Positions 40,654-49,676 of a stretch of DNA of 64,000 nucleotides are shown here, piece after piece. The notes beneath the pieces were generated by a model, which worked only from the letters and a program-made list of their open reading frames with translations, ran no database searches and was not told where the DNA came from. This stretch comes from Methylobacterium sp. Leaf91 (GTDB lineage Bacteria > Pseudomonadota > Alphaproteobacteria > Rhizobiales > Beijerinckiaceae), in contig NZ_LMMP01000051.1 of NCBI RefSeq assembly GCF_001422815.1, positions 62,978 to 126,977 of the forward strand, written 5' to 3'. How positions within the stretch are numbered: position 1 is the stretch's first letter; every line of letters starts with the position of its first letter. The position numbers were made by a program, and so were the translations under genes.

Positions 40654-41253
40654 ATGAGTGCAGCGAGCCCCAAGACGCCGGAAAAGGGCCAGGAACCCTC
40701 CATGGAGGAGATCCTGGCGTCCATTCGCCGGATCATCGCCGACGACCAGAACGCCAAGGCGGAGGTGGTCTCGCCGGTTCGCTCCACTCCGCCGCTGCCG
40801 GAGAACGACGACGTGCTCGACCTCGCCGAGGTCGCGCAGCCCCGCAAGCCCCAGCCCGCCCCCATGGAGGAGCCGGAGATCGACTTCGCCGAGAGCGGGC
40901 AGATCGACTTCGACTCGATTTCCTTCGACGACGACGAGCCCGAACCGGAGCCCCTGCCGCCACCGGTGGTGCGTCAGCCCGAGCCGCCCCGCGCCGCCCC
41001 CCGCCAGGAACCGGTGGAGGCCCCGCGCGAGAGCCTGAAGCAGCGCCTCGTTTCCGACCTGACCGATGCCAGCGTCGGCCATGCGTTCCAGCTTCTTGCC
41101 GGCACGAGGGTGAGCCAGAATGCCCGGACCATCGAGGACATGGTGCAGGACATGCTCCGGCCGATGCTGCAATCCTGGCTCGACGACAACCTGCCGGGCA
41201 TGGTCGAACGCCTCGTCCGCGCCGAGATCGAGCGCGTGGCGCGGGGCCGCTGA
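40654..41253 (+). CDS. popZ: Polar organising protein PopZ (DUF2497)
   Basis: Pole-organising scaffold that anchors the chromosome origin region and recruits cell-cycle proteins, 199 residues. The three expected parts are visible: the N-terminal client-binding helix 'SMEEILASIRRIIADD' (16-31), an acidic Pro/Glu-rich disordered linker (about 40-125), and C-terminal oligomerisation helices ('VGHAFQLLAGTRVSQNARTI' and 'DMLRPMLQSWLDDNLPGMVE'). Its place between tolC and valS matches other alphaproteobacteria. Two copies of GAAATACT lie in the upstream gap (about 40597-40622), of unknown meaning. Confidence 0.92.
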   Translation: MSAASPKTPEKGQEPSMEEILASIRRIIADDQNAKAEVVSPVRSTPPLPENDDVLDLAEVAQPRKPQPAPMEEPEIDFAESGQIDFDSISFDDDEPEPEPLPPPVVRQPEPPRAAPRQEPVEAPRESLKQRLVSDLTDASVGHAFQLLAGTRVSQNARTIEDMVQDMLRPMLQSWLDDNLPGMVERLVRAEIERVARGR

Positions 41254-41350
41254 CCGCCCTCCGATGTTGACGCGGAGGACGTGACGGGGTGAAAGCGGGC
41301 CAATACGCGGTCTGACGGCCGCCTCGCACGAACTGGCCCGACGCAAGCCC

Positions 41351-44086
41351 ATGATGGACAAGACCTTCGATCCCGCCGCCGTCGAGGCGCGCATCGCGTC
41401 CGCCTGGGAGGCGGGTGACGCATTCAAGGCCGGACGGCCGGAGCGCGCGGGCGCCAAGCCCTTCACCATGGTGATCCCGCCGCCGAACGTCACCGGCAGC
41501 CTGCATATGGGCCACGCCCTGAACAATACGCTGCAGGACATCCTCTGCCGCTTCGAGCGCATGCGTGGACGCGACGTGCTGTGGCAGCCGGGCACGGACC
41601 ATGCCGGCATCGCGACCCAGATGGTGGTGGAGCGCCGCCTCGCCGAGGCGAAGGAGCCCGGCCGGCGGGAGCTCGGCCGCGAGGCCTTCGTCGAGAAGGT
41701 CTGGGCCTGGAAGGCCGAGTCCGGCGGGGCCATCGTCAACCAGTTGAAGCGGCTGGGCGCCTCCTGCGACTGGTCGCGCGAGCGCTTCACCATGGGCCTG
41801 TCCGGCCAGCCCGACGACCAGATGGTCCGCGCCGTCACCAAGACCTTCGTCGATCTCCACGCCCAGGGGCTGATCTACCGCGACAAGCGGCTCGTGAACT
41901 GGGATCCGAAGTTCCAGACCGCGATCTCGGATCTCGAAGTCCTGCAGGTCGAGGTGAAGGGCCATCTCTGGCACTTCGATTATCCCATCGTCGATGAGGC
42001 AGGCGCCGAGACCGGCGAGGTCATCACCGTGGCCACCACCCGCCCCGAGACCATGCTCGGCGACACGGCGGTCGCGGTCCATCCCGACGACGAGCGCTAT
42101 ACGCATCTCGTCGGCAAGCATGTGCGCCTGCCGCTGGTCGGCCGTCTGATCCCCATCGTCGCCGATACCTATTCGGACCCGGAGAAGGGCACCGGCGCCG
42201 TCAAGATTACCCCGGCGCACGACTTCAACGATTTCGAGGTGGGCAAGCGAGCCGGCTGCACGCCGATTAACATCCTGGATCCGGAAGCGCGCATAACCCT
42301 CGACGGAAACGCGGCTTTCCTGAAGGACTCGAACCCTGAGCCCGAGGCTCTGGCTCTGCACGGCCTCGACCGGTTCGAGGCGCGGAAGCGCGTCGTCGCC
42401 CTGATGGAGGCGCGCGAGCGCCTGCGGCTCACCGAGCCCAACACCCATGCGGTCCCGCATGGCGACCGTTCGAACGTGGTCATCGAGCCCTACCTCACCG
42501 ACCAATGGTACGTGAACGTGAAGCCTCTGGCCGAGCGTGCGCTACAGGCCGTGCGCGATGGGAAAACCCGTTTCGTTCCGGAGAATTACGAGCGGACCTT
42601 CTTCCAGTGGCTTGAGAATATCGAGCCCTGGTGCATCTCGCGCCAGCTCTGGTGGGGCCACCAGATCCCGGTCTGGTACGATGACGAGGGCGGCATCTTC
42701 GTGGCCTCCAGCGAGACGGAAGCCCTGGAGCAGGCGACGGCCAAGCACGGCCGCGCCGTGGCCCTGCGTCGCGACGAGGATGTCCTCGACACGTGGTTCT
42801 CCTCCGCCCTGTGGCCGTTCTCGACGCTCGGCTGGCCCGACGCGACGCCGGAGCTCGACCGCTACTATCCGACCAACACCCTGGTCACCGGCAAGGACAT
42901 CATCTTCTTCTGGGTCGCCCGGATGATGATGCTCGGCCTCCACGTCACCGACAGGGTGCCGTTCGATACGGTCTATCTCCACACCCTGGTGCGCGACGCC
43001 TCGGGCGCCAAGATGTCGAAGTCGAAGGGCAATGTCGTCGATCCGCTCGGCCTCATCGACCAGTACGGCGCCGATGCCCTCCGCTTCACCCTGGCCGCCA
43101 TGGCCGCGCAGGGCAGGGACATCAAGCTCGCGGTGAACCGTGTCGAAGGCTACCGCAACTTCGCGACCAAGCTCTGGAACGCCTCGCGCTTCGCCGAGAT
43201 GAACGGCTGCGTGCTCCGCGCCGATTACCGCCCGGAAGCCGCCACCGAGACCCTGAACCGCTGGGCGCTGGGCGAGGCCGCGCGCGCCGTGGCCGAGGTG
43301 TCGACGGCGCTCGACGCCTACCGCTTCAACGACGCGGCGGCGGCCGCCTACCGCTTCGTCTGGAATATTTTTTGTGATTGGTATCTCGAACTCGCCAAGC
43401 CGGTGCTTCAGGGCGAGAGCGTCGATGCCGGCCTCAAGGCCGAGACGCAGGCCACGGTGGCGTTCCTGATCGACCAGATCGCCAAGCTGCTGCACCCGTT
43501 CATGCCGTTCCTCACCGAGGAACTCTGGGCGATCAAGGGCGAGGGCATCGCCGAGCGTGGGCTCCTGGCGCTGGCGCCGTGGCCCGACCTGTCGGGGCTG
43601 GCGGATGCTCGGGCCGAAGCCGAGATCGGCTGGGTGGTGGACCTCGTCTCCGAGATCCGCTCCGCCCGTTCGGAGACCAACGTGCCGGCCGGTGCCCAGA
43701 TTCCCCTGGTCATCGTCGGCGCCGACGAGGCCCTGCTGGCGCGGGCAGCGCAGTGGCAGGACACGCTCCTGCGCCTCGCCCGCCTGTCGGAGATTTCCTT
43801 CGCCGAGACCGCGCCGAAGAACGCGGTCCAGCTGCTGGTGCGCGGCTCGGTGGCGGCGCTGCCCCTGGAGGGCATCGTCGACCTCAAGGCCGAGGTCGCC
43901 CGCCTGAACAAGGAGGCGGTGAAGGCGGCCTCCGAGATCGGAAAGATCGAGGCCAAGCTCGGCAATGCCGACTTCCTCGCCCGCGCGCCCGACGAGGTGG
44001 TGGACGAGCAGCGCGAGCGCCGCGACGCGGAAGCGGCACGTCTGGAGAAGATCCGGGAAGCCCTGGCGCGGTTGTCCGACGCGTGA
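41351..44086 (+). CDS. valS: Valyl-tRNA synthetase
   Basis: Class I aminoacyl-tRNA synthetase charging tRNA-Val, 911 residues, normal size. The HIGH motif is 'HMGH' at 52-55, the KMSKS motif 'KMSKSKGNVVDP' near 555, and the editing domain contains 'TTRPETMLGDTAVAVHPDD'. The C terminus is a coiled-coil arm ('DLKAEVARLNKEAVKAASEIGKI') typical of ValRS. The stop overlaps the next gene's GTG start by four bases. Start 'MMDKTFDPAAVEARI' agrees with the family. Confidence 0.97.
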   Translation: MMDKTFDPAAVEARIASAWEAGDAFKAGRPERAGAKPFTMVIPPPNVTGSLHMGHALNNTLQDILCRFERMRGRDVLWQPGTDHAGIATQMVVERRLAEAKEPGRRELGREAFVEKVWAWKAESGGAIVNQLKRLGASCDWSRERFTMGLSGQPDDQMVRAVTKTFVDLHAQGLIYRDKRLVNWDPKFQTAISDLEVLQVEVKGHLWHFDYPIVDEAGAETGEVITVATTRPETMLGDTAVAVHPDDERYTHLVGKHVRLPLVGRLIPIVADTYSDPEKGTGAVKITPAHDFNDFEVGKRAGCTPINILDPEARITLDGNAAFLKDSNPEPEALALHGLDRFEARKRVVALMEARERLRLTEPNTHAVPHGDRSNVVIEPYLTDQWYVNVKPLAERALQAVRDGKTRFVPENYERTFFQWLENIEPWCISRQLWWGHQIPVWYDDEGGIFVASSETEALEQATAKHGRAVALRRDEDVLDTWFSSALWPFSTLGWPDATPELDRYYPTNTLVTGKDIIFFWVARMMMLGLHVTDRVPFDTVYLHTLVRDASGAKMSKSKGNVVDPLGLIDQYGADALRFTLAAMAAQGRDIKLAVNRVEGYRNFATKLWNASRFAEMNGCVLRADYRPEAATETLNRWALGEAARAVAEVSTALDAYRFNDAAAAAYRFVWNIFCDWYLELAKPVLQGESVDAGLKAETQATVAFLIDQIAKLLHPFMPFLTEELWAIKGEGIAERGLLALAPWPDLSGLADARAEAEIGWVVDLVSEIRSARSETNVPAGAQIPLVIVGADEALLARAAQWQDTLLRLARLSEISFAETAPKNAVQLLVRGSVAALPLEGIVDLKAEVARLNKEAVKAASEIGKIEAKLGNADFLARAPDEVVDEQRERRDAEAARLEKIREALARLSDA

Positions 44087-44805
44087 TCCTGCGCCGGCTG
44101 GGCCAGGGCCTCGCCGGCCTGTTGGCCCTCCTCGTCCTCGCCGCGATCGTCACGGCGAGGTCCGGCGACCCGGCGCTCTATCCCGCTCCGGACGACGACT
44201 CACAAAACATCGAACTCGTCAGCCACGGCTGGCATTCGGGGCTGGTGATCCCACGCGAGGCCCTCACCGGGGAGGGCGCCGGCACGGCTTTGCGGAGCAT
44301 CGCCACGCGCTTTCGGGCCTATCCGGGGATCGAGTTCGGCTGGGGCGAGGCCCGCTTCTACCGGGCGACGCCGACACTGGCTCAGTTCGACCTGCGCCTC
44401 GCCCTCGAAGCCCTGTTCACCCCCGGCGGCCGCGACGGCGTCGTCCAGGTGGTGGGCCTCGAAGACGATACCCGGACGAGCTTCCCGCATTCGGACATCG
44501 TCCCCATCCGGGTCTCGAAGGCCGGCCTCGCCCGTCTGCTCGCCCGCCTCGACGCGAGCTTCCGCCTCGCCGACAACGTCCCCATCGAGGGCGGTCCCGG
44601 CCTCTACGGGCCGAGCCTGTTCTACGAAGGGCAGGGCCGCTTCAGCGCCGCCAACGTCTGCAACCACTGGGCCGCCCGCCTCCTCCACGCCGCCGGCCTG
44701 CCGATCACGCCCGTCCTAGACACGCACCCGGCGGGATTGCTGCTGGATCTGAGATGGCGGGCGGGGGTGAGGGCGCTCCCGGCTCCCAACCTGTCCAAAC
44801 CGTAA
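44083..44805 (+). CDS. DUF2459 / TIGR02117-type protein
   Basis: A 240-residue protein anchored by an N-terminal helix ('GLAGLLALLVLAAIVTARS', 9-27). The DUF2459 core contains 'IELVSHGWHSGLVIP', 'EFGWGEARFYRATP' and 'VCNHWAARLLHAAGLPI', the last two with the conserved Trp, Cys and His residues of the family. This pattern of Cys and His in 'CNHW' suggests a papain-like/NlpC-type hydrolase fold, but activity is unproven. The GTG start at 44083 overlaps the valS stop, so it is co-translated with valS. Confidence 0.83.
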   Translation: MILRRLGQGLAGLLALLVLAAIVTARSGDPALYPAPDDDSQNIELVSHGWHSGLVIPREALTGEGAGTALRSIATRFRAYPGIEFGWGEARFYRATPTLAQFDLRLALEALFTPGGRDGVVQVVGLEDDTRTSFPHSDIVPIRVSKAGLARLLARLDASFRLADNVPIEGGPGLYGPSLFYEGQGRFSAANVCNHWAARLLHAAGLPITPVLDTHPAGLLLDLRWRAGVRALPAPNLSKP

Positions 44806-44856
44806 TCTCGGCGACACGGCCGGGTCAGGCTGAGGTCTCTACATGGATGGTCATGG

Positions 44857-44871
44857 CCCCGCTCAGCGGGG
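44857..44871. promoter_or_regulatory. Small inverted repeat before the protease gene
   Basis: CCCCGC-TCA-GCGGGG, perfect 6-bp arms, 27 bases upstream of the protease start. It could be an operator or a weak terminator after the DUF2459 gene. Confidence 0.3.
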
Positions 44872-44898
44872 ACACGACCTTTCCGGAGAGACCTGTCC

Positions 44899-46434
44899 AT
44901 GACGTCGTCCACCTCTCGCCTGCGCCGCAACGCCCTCGCCTCCGTCGCCGCCATCGCCATCGCTGCGACGGGAGCCGCGGGCATCAGCCTGACTCAGCCC
45001 TCCACCCCGGCCTATGCCCAGGCCCTGTCCAAGAACCCCATCGACGTGCCGGACCATCCGCCCGGCTCCTTCGCCAGCGTGGTCGACAAGGTGAAGCCCG
45101 GCGTGGTCGCCGTGAAGGTGAAGCTCGACGACAGCGCCGGCATGGACGACGACGACGGCCCCGGGCAGGGCCAGGGCCAGCAGGTTCCGCCGCAGCTGCG
45201 CGAGTTCTTCAAGCGCTTCGGCCAGGGCGGCCCGGGGCAGGGCCAGGGCTTCGGCGGCCCGTCGCCCAAGCGCCAGGGCCAGCGTGGCGCCATGGGTTCG
45301 GGCTTCATCATCTCGGCCGATGGCTACGTCGTCACCAACAATCACGTGGTCGACAAGGCCAAGACCGTGCAGGTCACGCTCGACGACAACCGCACCCTCG
45401 ACGCCAAGGTCATCGGCAAGGACCCCAAGACCGATCTGGCGCTGCTCAAAATCACCGAAGGCGGCACTTTCCCCTACGTCTCGCTGGGCAAGACCGCACC
45501 CCGTGTCGGCGATTGGGTGGTGGCCATCGGCAACCCGTTCGGCCTCGGCGGCACGGTGACGGCCGGCATCGTCTCGGCCCGTGGCCGCGATATCGGCGCC
45601 GGCCCCTATGACGACTTCCTGCAGATCGATGCGCCCATCAACAAGGGCAATTCCGGCGGCCCGACCTTCAATGTCGGCGGCGAAGTGGTGGGCGTGAACA
45701 CCGCCATCGCCTCCCCCTCGGGCGGCAGCGTGGGCCTGGCCTTCGCTATCCCGGCCGAGACCGTGCAGGCGGTGGTCGACCAGCTCCGGGCCGACGGCAA
45801 GGTGGCCCGCGGCTATCTTGGCGTGCAGGTCCAGCCGGTGACGAAGGACATCGCCGACGGCCTCGGCCTCGACAAGGCCAAGGGCGCCCTCGTCGACCAC
45901 GCCGAACCCGGCACCCCGGCTGCCAAGGCCGGCCTCAAATCCGGCGACGTGATCGAATCGGTCAATGGCGCGCCGGTGAACGATGCCCGCGAATTGTCCC
46001 GCCGCATCGCCGGCCTGAAGCCCGGCGCCAAGGTGGAGCTCGCCTATCTGCGCGGCGGCAAGTCCGACACCGCCACGGTGGAGCTCGGCGCCCTGCCGAA
46101 CGACCCGAAGGCAGGCAACGACAACCGCAGCAGCTCGTCGAGCGACGGCCAGCCGCGCCTCGGCCTCAGCCTCGCCCCGGCCTCGCAGGTCGGTGCCGGC
46201 GACGAGGGCGTCGCGGTGATGGATGTCGATCCCGATGGTCCGGCCGCCGCCAAGGGCATCGAGCAAGGCGATATCATCCTCGATGTGGCCGGCTCCAGCG
46301 TCTCGAAGCCCTCGGAGATCGCCGAGCGCATCAAGGCGGCCGAGGCCAGCGGCCGCAAGGCGGTGCTGATGCGGGTCAAGAGCACCAAGGGCGTGACCCG
46401 CTTCGTCGCCGTGGCCCTCAACAAGGCCGGCTGA
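44899..46434 (+). CDS. degP: Periplasmic DegP/HtrA-type serine protease with two PDZ domains
   Basis: Envelope quality-control protease, 511 residues. The signal peptide ends at 'PAYAQA' (about 41). The trypsin-like domain has the triad His149 ('TNNHVV'), Asp179 ('KTDLALL') and Ser252 ('GNSGGP'). The LA loop is a long Gly/Gln-rich segment (about 86-128). PDZ1 begins near 275 ('GYLGVQVQPV') and PDZ2 near 400 ('LGLSLAPASQVG'). Length and domain order are those of Do-like proteases. MucD/DegQ naming is equally possible. Two hairpins follow the stop. Confidence 0.93.
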   Translation: MTSSTSRLRRNALASVAAIAIAATGAAGISLTQPSTPAYAQALSKNPIDVPDHPPGSFASVVDKVKPGVVAVKVKLDDSAGMDDDDGPGQGQGQQVPPQLREFFKRFGQGGPGQGQGFGGPSPKRQGQRGAMGSGFIISADGYVVTNNHVVDKAKTVQVTLDDNRTLDAKVIGKDPKTDLALLKITEGGTFPYVSLGKTAPRVGDWVVAIGNPFGLGGTVTAGIVSARGRDIGAGPYDDFLQIDAPINKGNSGGPTFNVGGEVVGVNTAIASPSGGSVGLAFAIPAETVQAVVDQLRADGKVARGYLGVQVQPVTKDIADGLGLDKAKGALVDHAEPGTPAAKAGLKSGDVIESVNGAPVNDARELSRRIAGLKPGAKVELAYLRGGKSDTATVELGALPNDPKAGNDNRSSSSSDGQPRLGLSLAPASQVGAGDEGVAVMDVDPDGPAAAKGIEQGDIILDVAGSSVSKPSEIAERIKAAEASGRKAVLMRVKSTKGVTRFVAVALNKAG

Positions 46435-46441
46435 ACACTCA

Positions 46442-46466
46442 GCCGGGGGCGCGATGAGCCCCCGGC
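46442..46466 (+). terminator. Hairpin directly after the protease gene
   Basis: Perfect 9-bp stem GCCGGGGGC / GCCCCCGGC, 7-base loop, starting seven bases after the stop and followed by CTCTT. Good terminator candidate. Confidence 0.65.
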
Positions 46467-46490
46467 CTCTTCGCAGACGAGGTCTCGACC

Positions 46491-46520
46491 AGAGCCGGCC
46501 CGTTCCTTCGGGCCGGCTCT
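46491..46520 (+). terminator. Second, longer hairpin after the protease gene
   Basis: Perfect 12-bp stem AGAGCCGGCCCG / CGGGCCGGCTCT with loop TTCCTT. No T tract on either strand. It works as a back-up terminator or RNA-end protector together with the hairpin at 46442. Confidence 0.6.
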
Positions 46521-46675
46521 TCGCGTGACTGTCCCCTCAGCCGACAGGACCGAATCTTGCCTCGGTCACGAAGGTGCCTTCGCGCACGCCGATGCCGGAT
46601 CCTGTCGCAATCCAGAGAAATGACGAAGCGAAGCTACGGGTCTGCTGTTGCGAACATGGAAGGGGGGAGAATCCG

Positions 46676-47149
46676 ATGCCTGTTCTTAAGCGGATCCTGG
46701 TGGCTGGCCTGCCCCTCGTCGCTCTCTCCTCGACGATCGCTCCGACAGGGCCTGCCCATGCCAAGTCGGTGGCGGCGAAGCCGGTCTGGGCCACGGGCAC
46801 CTTCGTTTTTGCGGATCTCTGCACGACGCCCGAAAGTGGCGAGCGGGCAGGGCGGCGGATCACGCTCAAGCGTTCTCCCACCGGCAACGTGCTGGTTTAC
46901 GAAACCCCATTCCAATCGGCGCAGGCCGAGAGCCTCACCCTCGATGACGACACCAAGGGCTTGTCGTTCCTGGTCGGTGGCGAACGAGGCCATGTCGCCT
47001 TCCACGGAACCCTGGCGACGGATGCGCTGGTGGGCACGGTGGAAGACGAGACCGGCGCCTATCCGTTGCGTCTGCGCCGGGTCCTTCGCTCGCACGCCCA
47101 CGAGCCCTGCCCCGCCGATGTCACGGGATCGATCGGAACGCGACGCTGA
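46676..47149 (+). CDS. Hypothetical exported protein
   Basis: A 157-residue protein with a Sec signal peptide (1-30, 'PTGPAHAKS' at the cleavage site). The mature part is a predicted beta-rich domain with two cysteines ('FADLCTTPES' and 'HEPCPADVTG') that could pair. 'GHVAFHGTLATDALVGTVEDE' suggests a small lipocalin- or C-type-like sheet, but I recognise no family. GGGGGGAGA precedes the start 'MPVLKRILVA'; an ATG 102 bases upstream gives a Cys/Arg-rich extension unlike a signal. It ends 42 bases before another exported unknown. Confidence 0.65.
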   Translation: MPVLKRILVAGLPLVALSSTIAPTGPAHAKSVAAKPVWATGTFVFADLCTTPESGERAGRRITLKRSPTGNVLVYETPFQSAQAESLTLDDDTKGLSFLVGGERGHVAFHGTLATDALVGTVEDETGAYPLRLRRVLRSHAHEPCPADVTGSIGTRR

Positions 47150-47191
47150 GATCGTTGGGCTCGAGCGGCGGCCTGCTTTAGGATCGGGCCC

Positions 47192-47737
47192 ATGAAAGCC
47201 CGATCCTTCCCATCCATCGCCTGCCTCCTGACCGCCATCGCCTTGTCCTCGACGCCGGATCCGGCGACAGCGGGCGATTCCTGCGATCGACTCACCGCAC
47301 GGATGATCAGGGTCACCGGGGCGTCTCTGGCCGGGCGCGAGGCGTCTCTCGCCGTGTTCCGCGCCGGGGATGCCGATCGCATGAGCCTCGATTGCCGGGC
47401 GCCGACGCGGATGGCGTTCGGGTCACGGGATCAGGCGCCGGCCAGAGCCTTTTTCGTCCTGATCGGCCTGGCGGCGGAAGGGCTGGTGGGTACGAAGGCC
47501 GGCAAGGTCGAGGCCCTGGCCCGCACCCTCCATCGGGACGCCCGCCTCACGGGGCTGGCGCAGGCGGGACAGGCGGGGAATGCGGCCCTGCGATGCGAGA
47601 CGAGCGGGCAGGGGCTCACCGATACCCTCGGCCTGGGCGGCCCGGCGCCCGACCTCACGCGCTGCATGCTCACCCGGCATCGTCGGACGATCCTTCGCCG
47701 TCGCGCAGGCCTTTTCGACGGGGCTCAGTTGGGCTAG
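47192..47737 (+). CDS. Hypothetical exported protein
   Basis: A 181-residue protein, signal peptide 1-27 ('STPDPATAGDS'). The mature part is helical with four cysteines ('DSCDRL', 'LDCRAP', 'LRCETS', 'TRCMLT') which probably form two disulphides in the periplasm. No family recognised. It ends 10 bases before kdsA, so it may be co-transcribed with it, although nothing links it to KDO synthesis. Confidence 0.62.
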   Translation: MKARSFPSIACLLTAIALSSTPDPATAGDSCDRLTARMIRVTGASLAGREASLAVFRAGDADRMSLDCRAPTRMAFGSRDQAPARAFFVLIGLAAEGLVGTKAGKVEALARTLHRDARLTGLAQAGQAGNAALRCETSGQGLTDTLGLGGPAPDLTRCMLTRHRRTILRRRAGLFDGAQLG

Positions 47738-47747
47738 ACCGGGCGCC

Positions 47748-48605
47748 ATGTCCGAACCTGCTCGCTCACCCGCCGGTCCCGTCGTGATGGCGGGGTCCAC
47801 CGCCTTCGCCAACCACCTGCCCTTCGCGCTCATTGCCGGCCCATGCCAGCTCGAGAGCCGCGACCACGCCATCGAAATTGCCGACGCGCTCAAGGGCATG
47901 ACCGACCGTCTCGGGATCGGCCTCGTCTTCAAGGGCTCGTTCGACAAGGCCAACCGGACCTCCGGCTCCACCGCGCGCGGCCTTGGCCTTGCCGGGGCAT
48001 TGCCGATTTTCGCCGACATCAAGGAAAGGTTCGGTCTCCCGGTCCTCACCGACGTCCACGAAGCATCGCAATGCGCACCGGCTGCGGAGATCATCGACGT
48101 CCTCCAGATCCCAGCCTTCCTGTGCCGGCAGACCGACCTGCTCCTGGCGGCCGCCGCCACGGGCCACGTGGTGAACGTGAAGAAGGGCCAGTTCCTCGCC
48201 CCCTGGGACATGGCTCATGTCGCCGCCAAGGTCACGAATGCCGGTAATCCCAACGTGCTGGTCACCGAACGGGGAGCCTCGTTCGGCTACAACACCCTCG
48301 TTTCCGACATGCGCAGCCTGCCGATCATGGCCCAGGTGACGCACGGTGCGCCGGTGGTGTTCGACGCGACCCATTCGGTGCAGCAGCCGGGCGGGCAGGG
48401 CGCCACCTCCGGTGGGCAGCGCGAGTTCGTGGCGGTGCTGGCCCGTGCCGCCGTGGCGGTGGGGGTCGCCGGCCTGTTCATCGAGACCCATCCCGATCCG
48501 GACCATGCCCCGTCGGACGGTCCCAACATGGTCCCTCTCCGGGCGATGCCGGCGTTACTGGAGACCCTGCAGGCTTTCGATCGCTTGGCAAAGTCGAGCG
48601 GCTGA
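47748..48605 (+). CDS. kdsA: 3-deoxy-8-phosphooctulonate (KDO-8-P) synthase
   Basis: Condenses phosphoenolpyruvate with arabinose-5-phosphate to KDO-8-phosphate for the lipopolysaccharide inner core, 285 residues, cytoplasmic. Signature elements: 'IAGPCQLESRDHA' near 29-41, 'FKGSFDKANRTS', 'LTDVHEASQ', 'LCRQTDLL', 'NVKKGQFLAPWDM', 'FDATHSVQQPGGQG' and 'IETHPDPD'. The N of 'NVKKGQF' region and the absence of the metal-binding Cys pattern ('AGPCQ' has one Cys) do not settle the metal dependence. Start at 47748 fits the family. Confidence 0.95.
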   Translation: MSEPARSPAGPVVMAGSTAFANHLPFALIAGPCQLESRDHAIEIADALKGMTDRLGIGLVFKGSFDKANRTSGSTARGLGLAGALPIFADIKERFGLPVLTDVHEASQCAPAAEIIDVLQIPAFLCRQTDLLLAAAATGHVVNVKKGQFLAPWDMAHVAAKVTNAGNPNVLVTERGASFGYNTLVSDMRSLPIMAQVTHGAPVVFDATHSVQQPGGQGATSGGQREFVAVLARAAVAVGVAGLFIETHPDPDHAPSDGPNMVPLRAMPALLETLQAFDRLAKSSG

Positions 48606-48647
48606 CCGGGTCACGCCCCTTGGAATCGTTCGACCAGACGTGACAAT

Positions 48648-48672
48648 GGAACCGACCTGCCCACACTTCGTT
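48648..48672 (+). promoter_or_regulatory. EcfG (general stress) promoter, exact consensus
   Basis: GGAAC (48648-48652), 16-base spacer, CGTT (48669-48672), exact consensus. The gene starts 38 bases downstream at 48710 with GAGGAG at 48700-48705. Confidence 0.82.
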
Positions 48673-48709
48673 GTTTTGGCTTAAGCACAGCGACGATTTG
48701 AGGAGCTCC

Positions 48710-49063
48710 ATGCGCAAGTTCGCACTGATCACAGCCGTCACCCTTTCCCTCGGCGCCATGGCTGCCGGGACGGCAGCGGAAGCCCGCCCCGGACATGGTC
48801 ACGGCTACGGTCGCGGCGGCCATGGCGGTTATGCCCACGGCGGCTACGGCCATCGTGGCTACGGAAACCGTGGATACGGCAATCGCGGCTACGCCTACGG
48901 TGGCGGGCATCGCCGTGGCATCGGGACCGGCGCTGCCGTCGGCCTTGGCATCGCTGGCTTGGCGGCTGGCGCCATCGCAGCCGGCGCCGCCCGCGATTCC
49001 TACTACAACAATGGCTATGGCCGTCCGGCCTATGGGCGACCCGCTTACGGCTACGGCTACTGA
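48710..49063 (+). CDS. Exported Gly/Tyr/His-rich protein with glycine-zipper helix (paralogue 2)
   Basis: A 117-residue protein with the same plan as the product of 32828-33238: signal peptide ('MRKFALITAVTLSLGAMAAG', cleavage after 'AEA' near 25), Gly-Tyr-Gly/His repeats including the tandem 'GYGNRGYGNRGY', a basic turn 'HRRGIGTG', the glycine-zipper helix 'GLAAGAIAAGA', and a short Gly-Tyr tail. Probably outer-envelope located. It has its own stress promoter and a strong terminator, so it is a single-gene unit. Function unknown. Confidence 0.83.
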   Translation: MRKFALITAVTLSLGAMAAGTAAEARPGHGHGYGRGGHGGYAHGGYGHRGYGNRGYGNRGYAYGGGHRRGIGTGAAVGLGIAGLAAGAIAAGAARDSYYNNGYGRPAYGRPAYGYGY

Positions 49064-49090
49064 ACCGAGCTAAGTCACGCGTTCTCGAAG

Positions 49091-49120
49091 GGCGGCCGGT
49101 TTTGACCGGCCGCCTTTTTT
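49091..49120 (+). terminator. Strong intrinsic terminator
   Basis: Perfect 10-bp stem GGCGGCCGGT / ACCGGCCGCC, loop TTTG, then T6. It ends the Gly/Tyr-rich gene and faces the convergent queF gene. Confidence 0.9.
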
Positions 49121-49208
49121 CTTGGCCGCTACGATGCCACGCCAGCGTGAGAAGCTGCCTCGATGCTCAAGCTAGAGCCGGAAGATCGTCGAAACGGGCA
49201 CGGGCTAA

Positions 49209-49676
49209 TCAGCCGCGCCCGCGATATGGCGCGATCCCCTGGTCCGGGAGCCAGAGCGTTTTCGGCGGCTCGCCGGTCTGCCAGAACACGTCGATGGGGA
49301 TACCGCCCCGCGCATTCCAATAGCCACCGATGCGGAAATACCGGGGCTTGAGGAGATCGACGAGCGTCATGCCGATCCCGACCGTGCAATCCTCATGGAA
49401 TGCGCCGTGATTGCGAAACGAGCCGAGATAGAGCTTCAGAGATTTGGATTCCACGAGCCAAAGATCCGGCACGTAGTCGATCATCAGGATGCCGAAATCG
49501 GGCTGGCCGGTCACGGGACAGATCGAGGTGAATTCGGGGGCGGTGAACCGTGCCAGATAATCCGTTCCCGGATGAGGGTTCGGCACCCGGTCCAGGCGCG
49601 CCGTCTCGGGGGAGGCGGGCAGGGGGGTCGGCTGGCCGAGCTGAAGAGATTCGTCGGAGGAGGGTGGGTTGGTCAT
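49209..49676 (-). CDS. queF: NADPH-dependent 7-cyano-7-deazaguanine (preQ0) reductase
   Basis: Reduces preQ0 to preQ1 in the synthesis of the tRNA base queuosine, 155 residues, the short (type I) form. The catalytic Cys53 lies in 'TSICPVTGQPDFG' with Asp60, the substrate-binding Glu in 'LVESKSLKLY' and the conserved 'FRNHGAFHEDC' near 87-97. No other queuosine genes are in the window. Start at 49676 fits the family with a slightly long N terminus. Confidence 0.95.
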   Translation of the reverse strand: MTNPPSSDESLQLGQPTPLPASPETARLDRVPNPHPGTDYLARFTAPEFTSICPVTGQPDFGILMIDYVPDLWLVESKSLKLYLGSFRNHGAFHEDCTVGIGMTLVDLLKPRYFRIGGYWNARGGIPIDVFWQTGEPPKTLWLPDQGIAPYRGRG

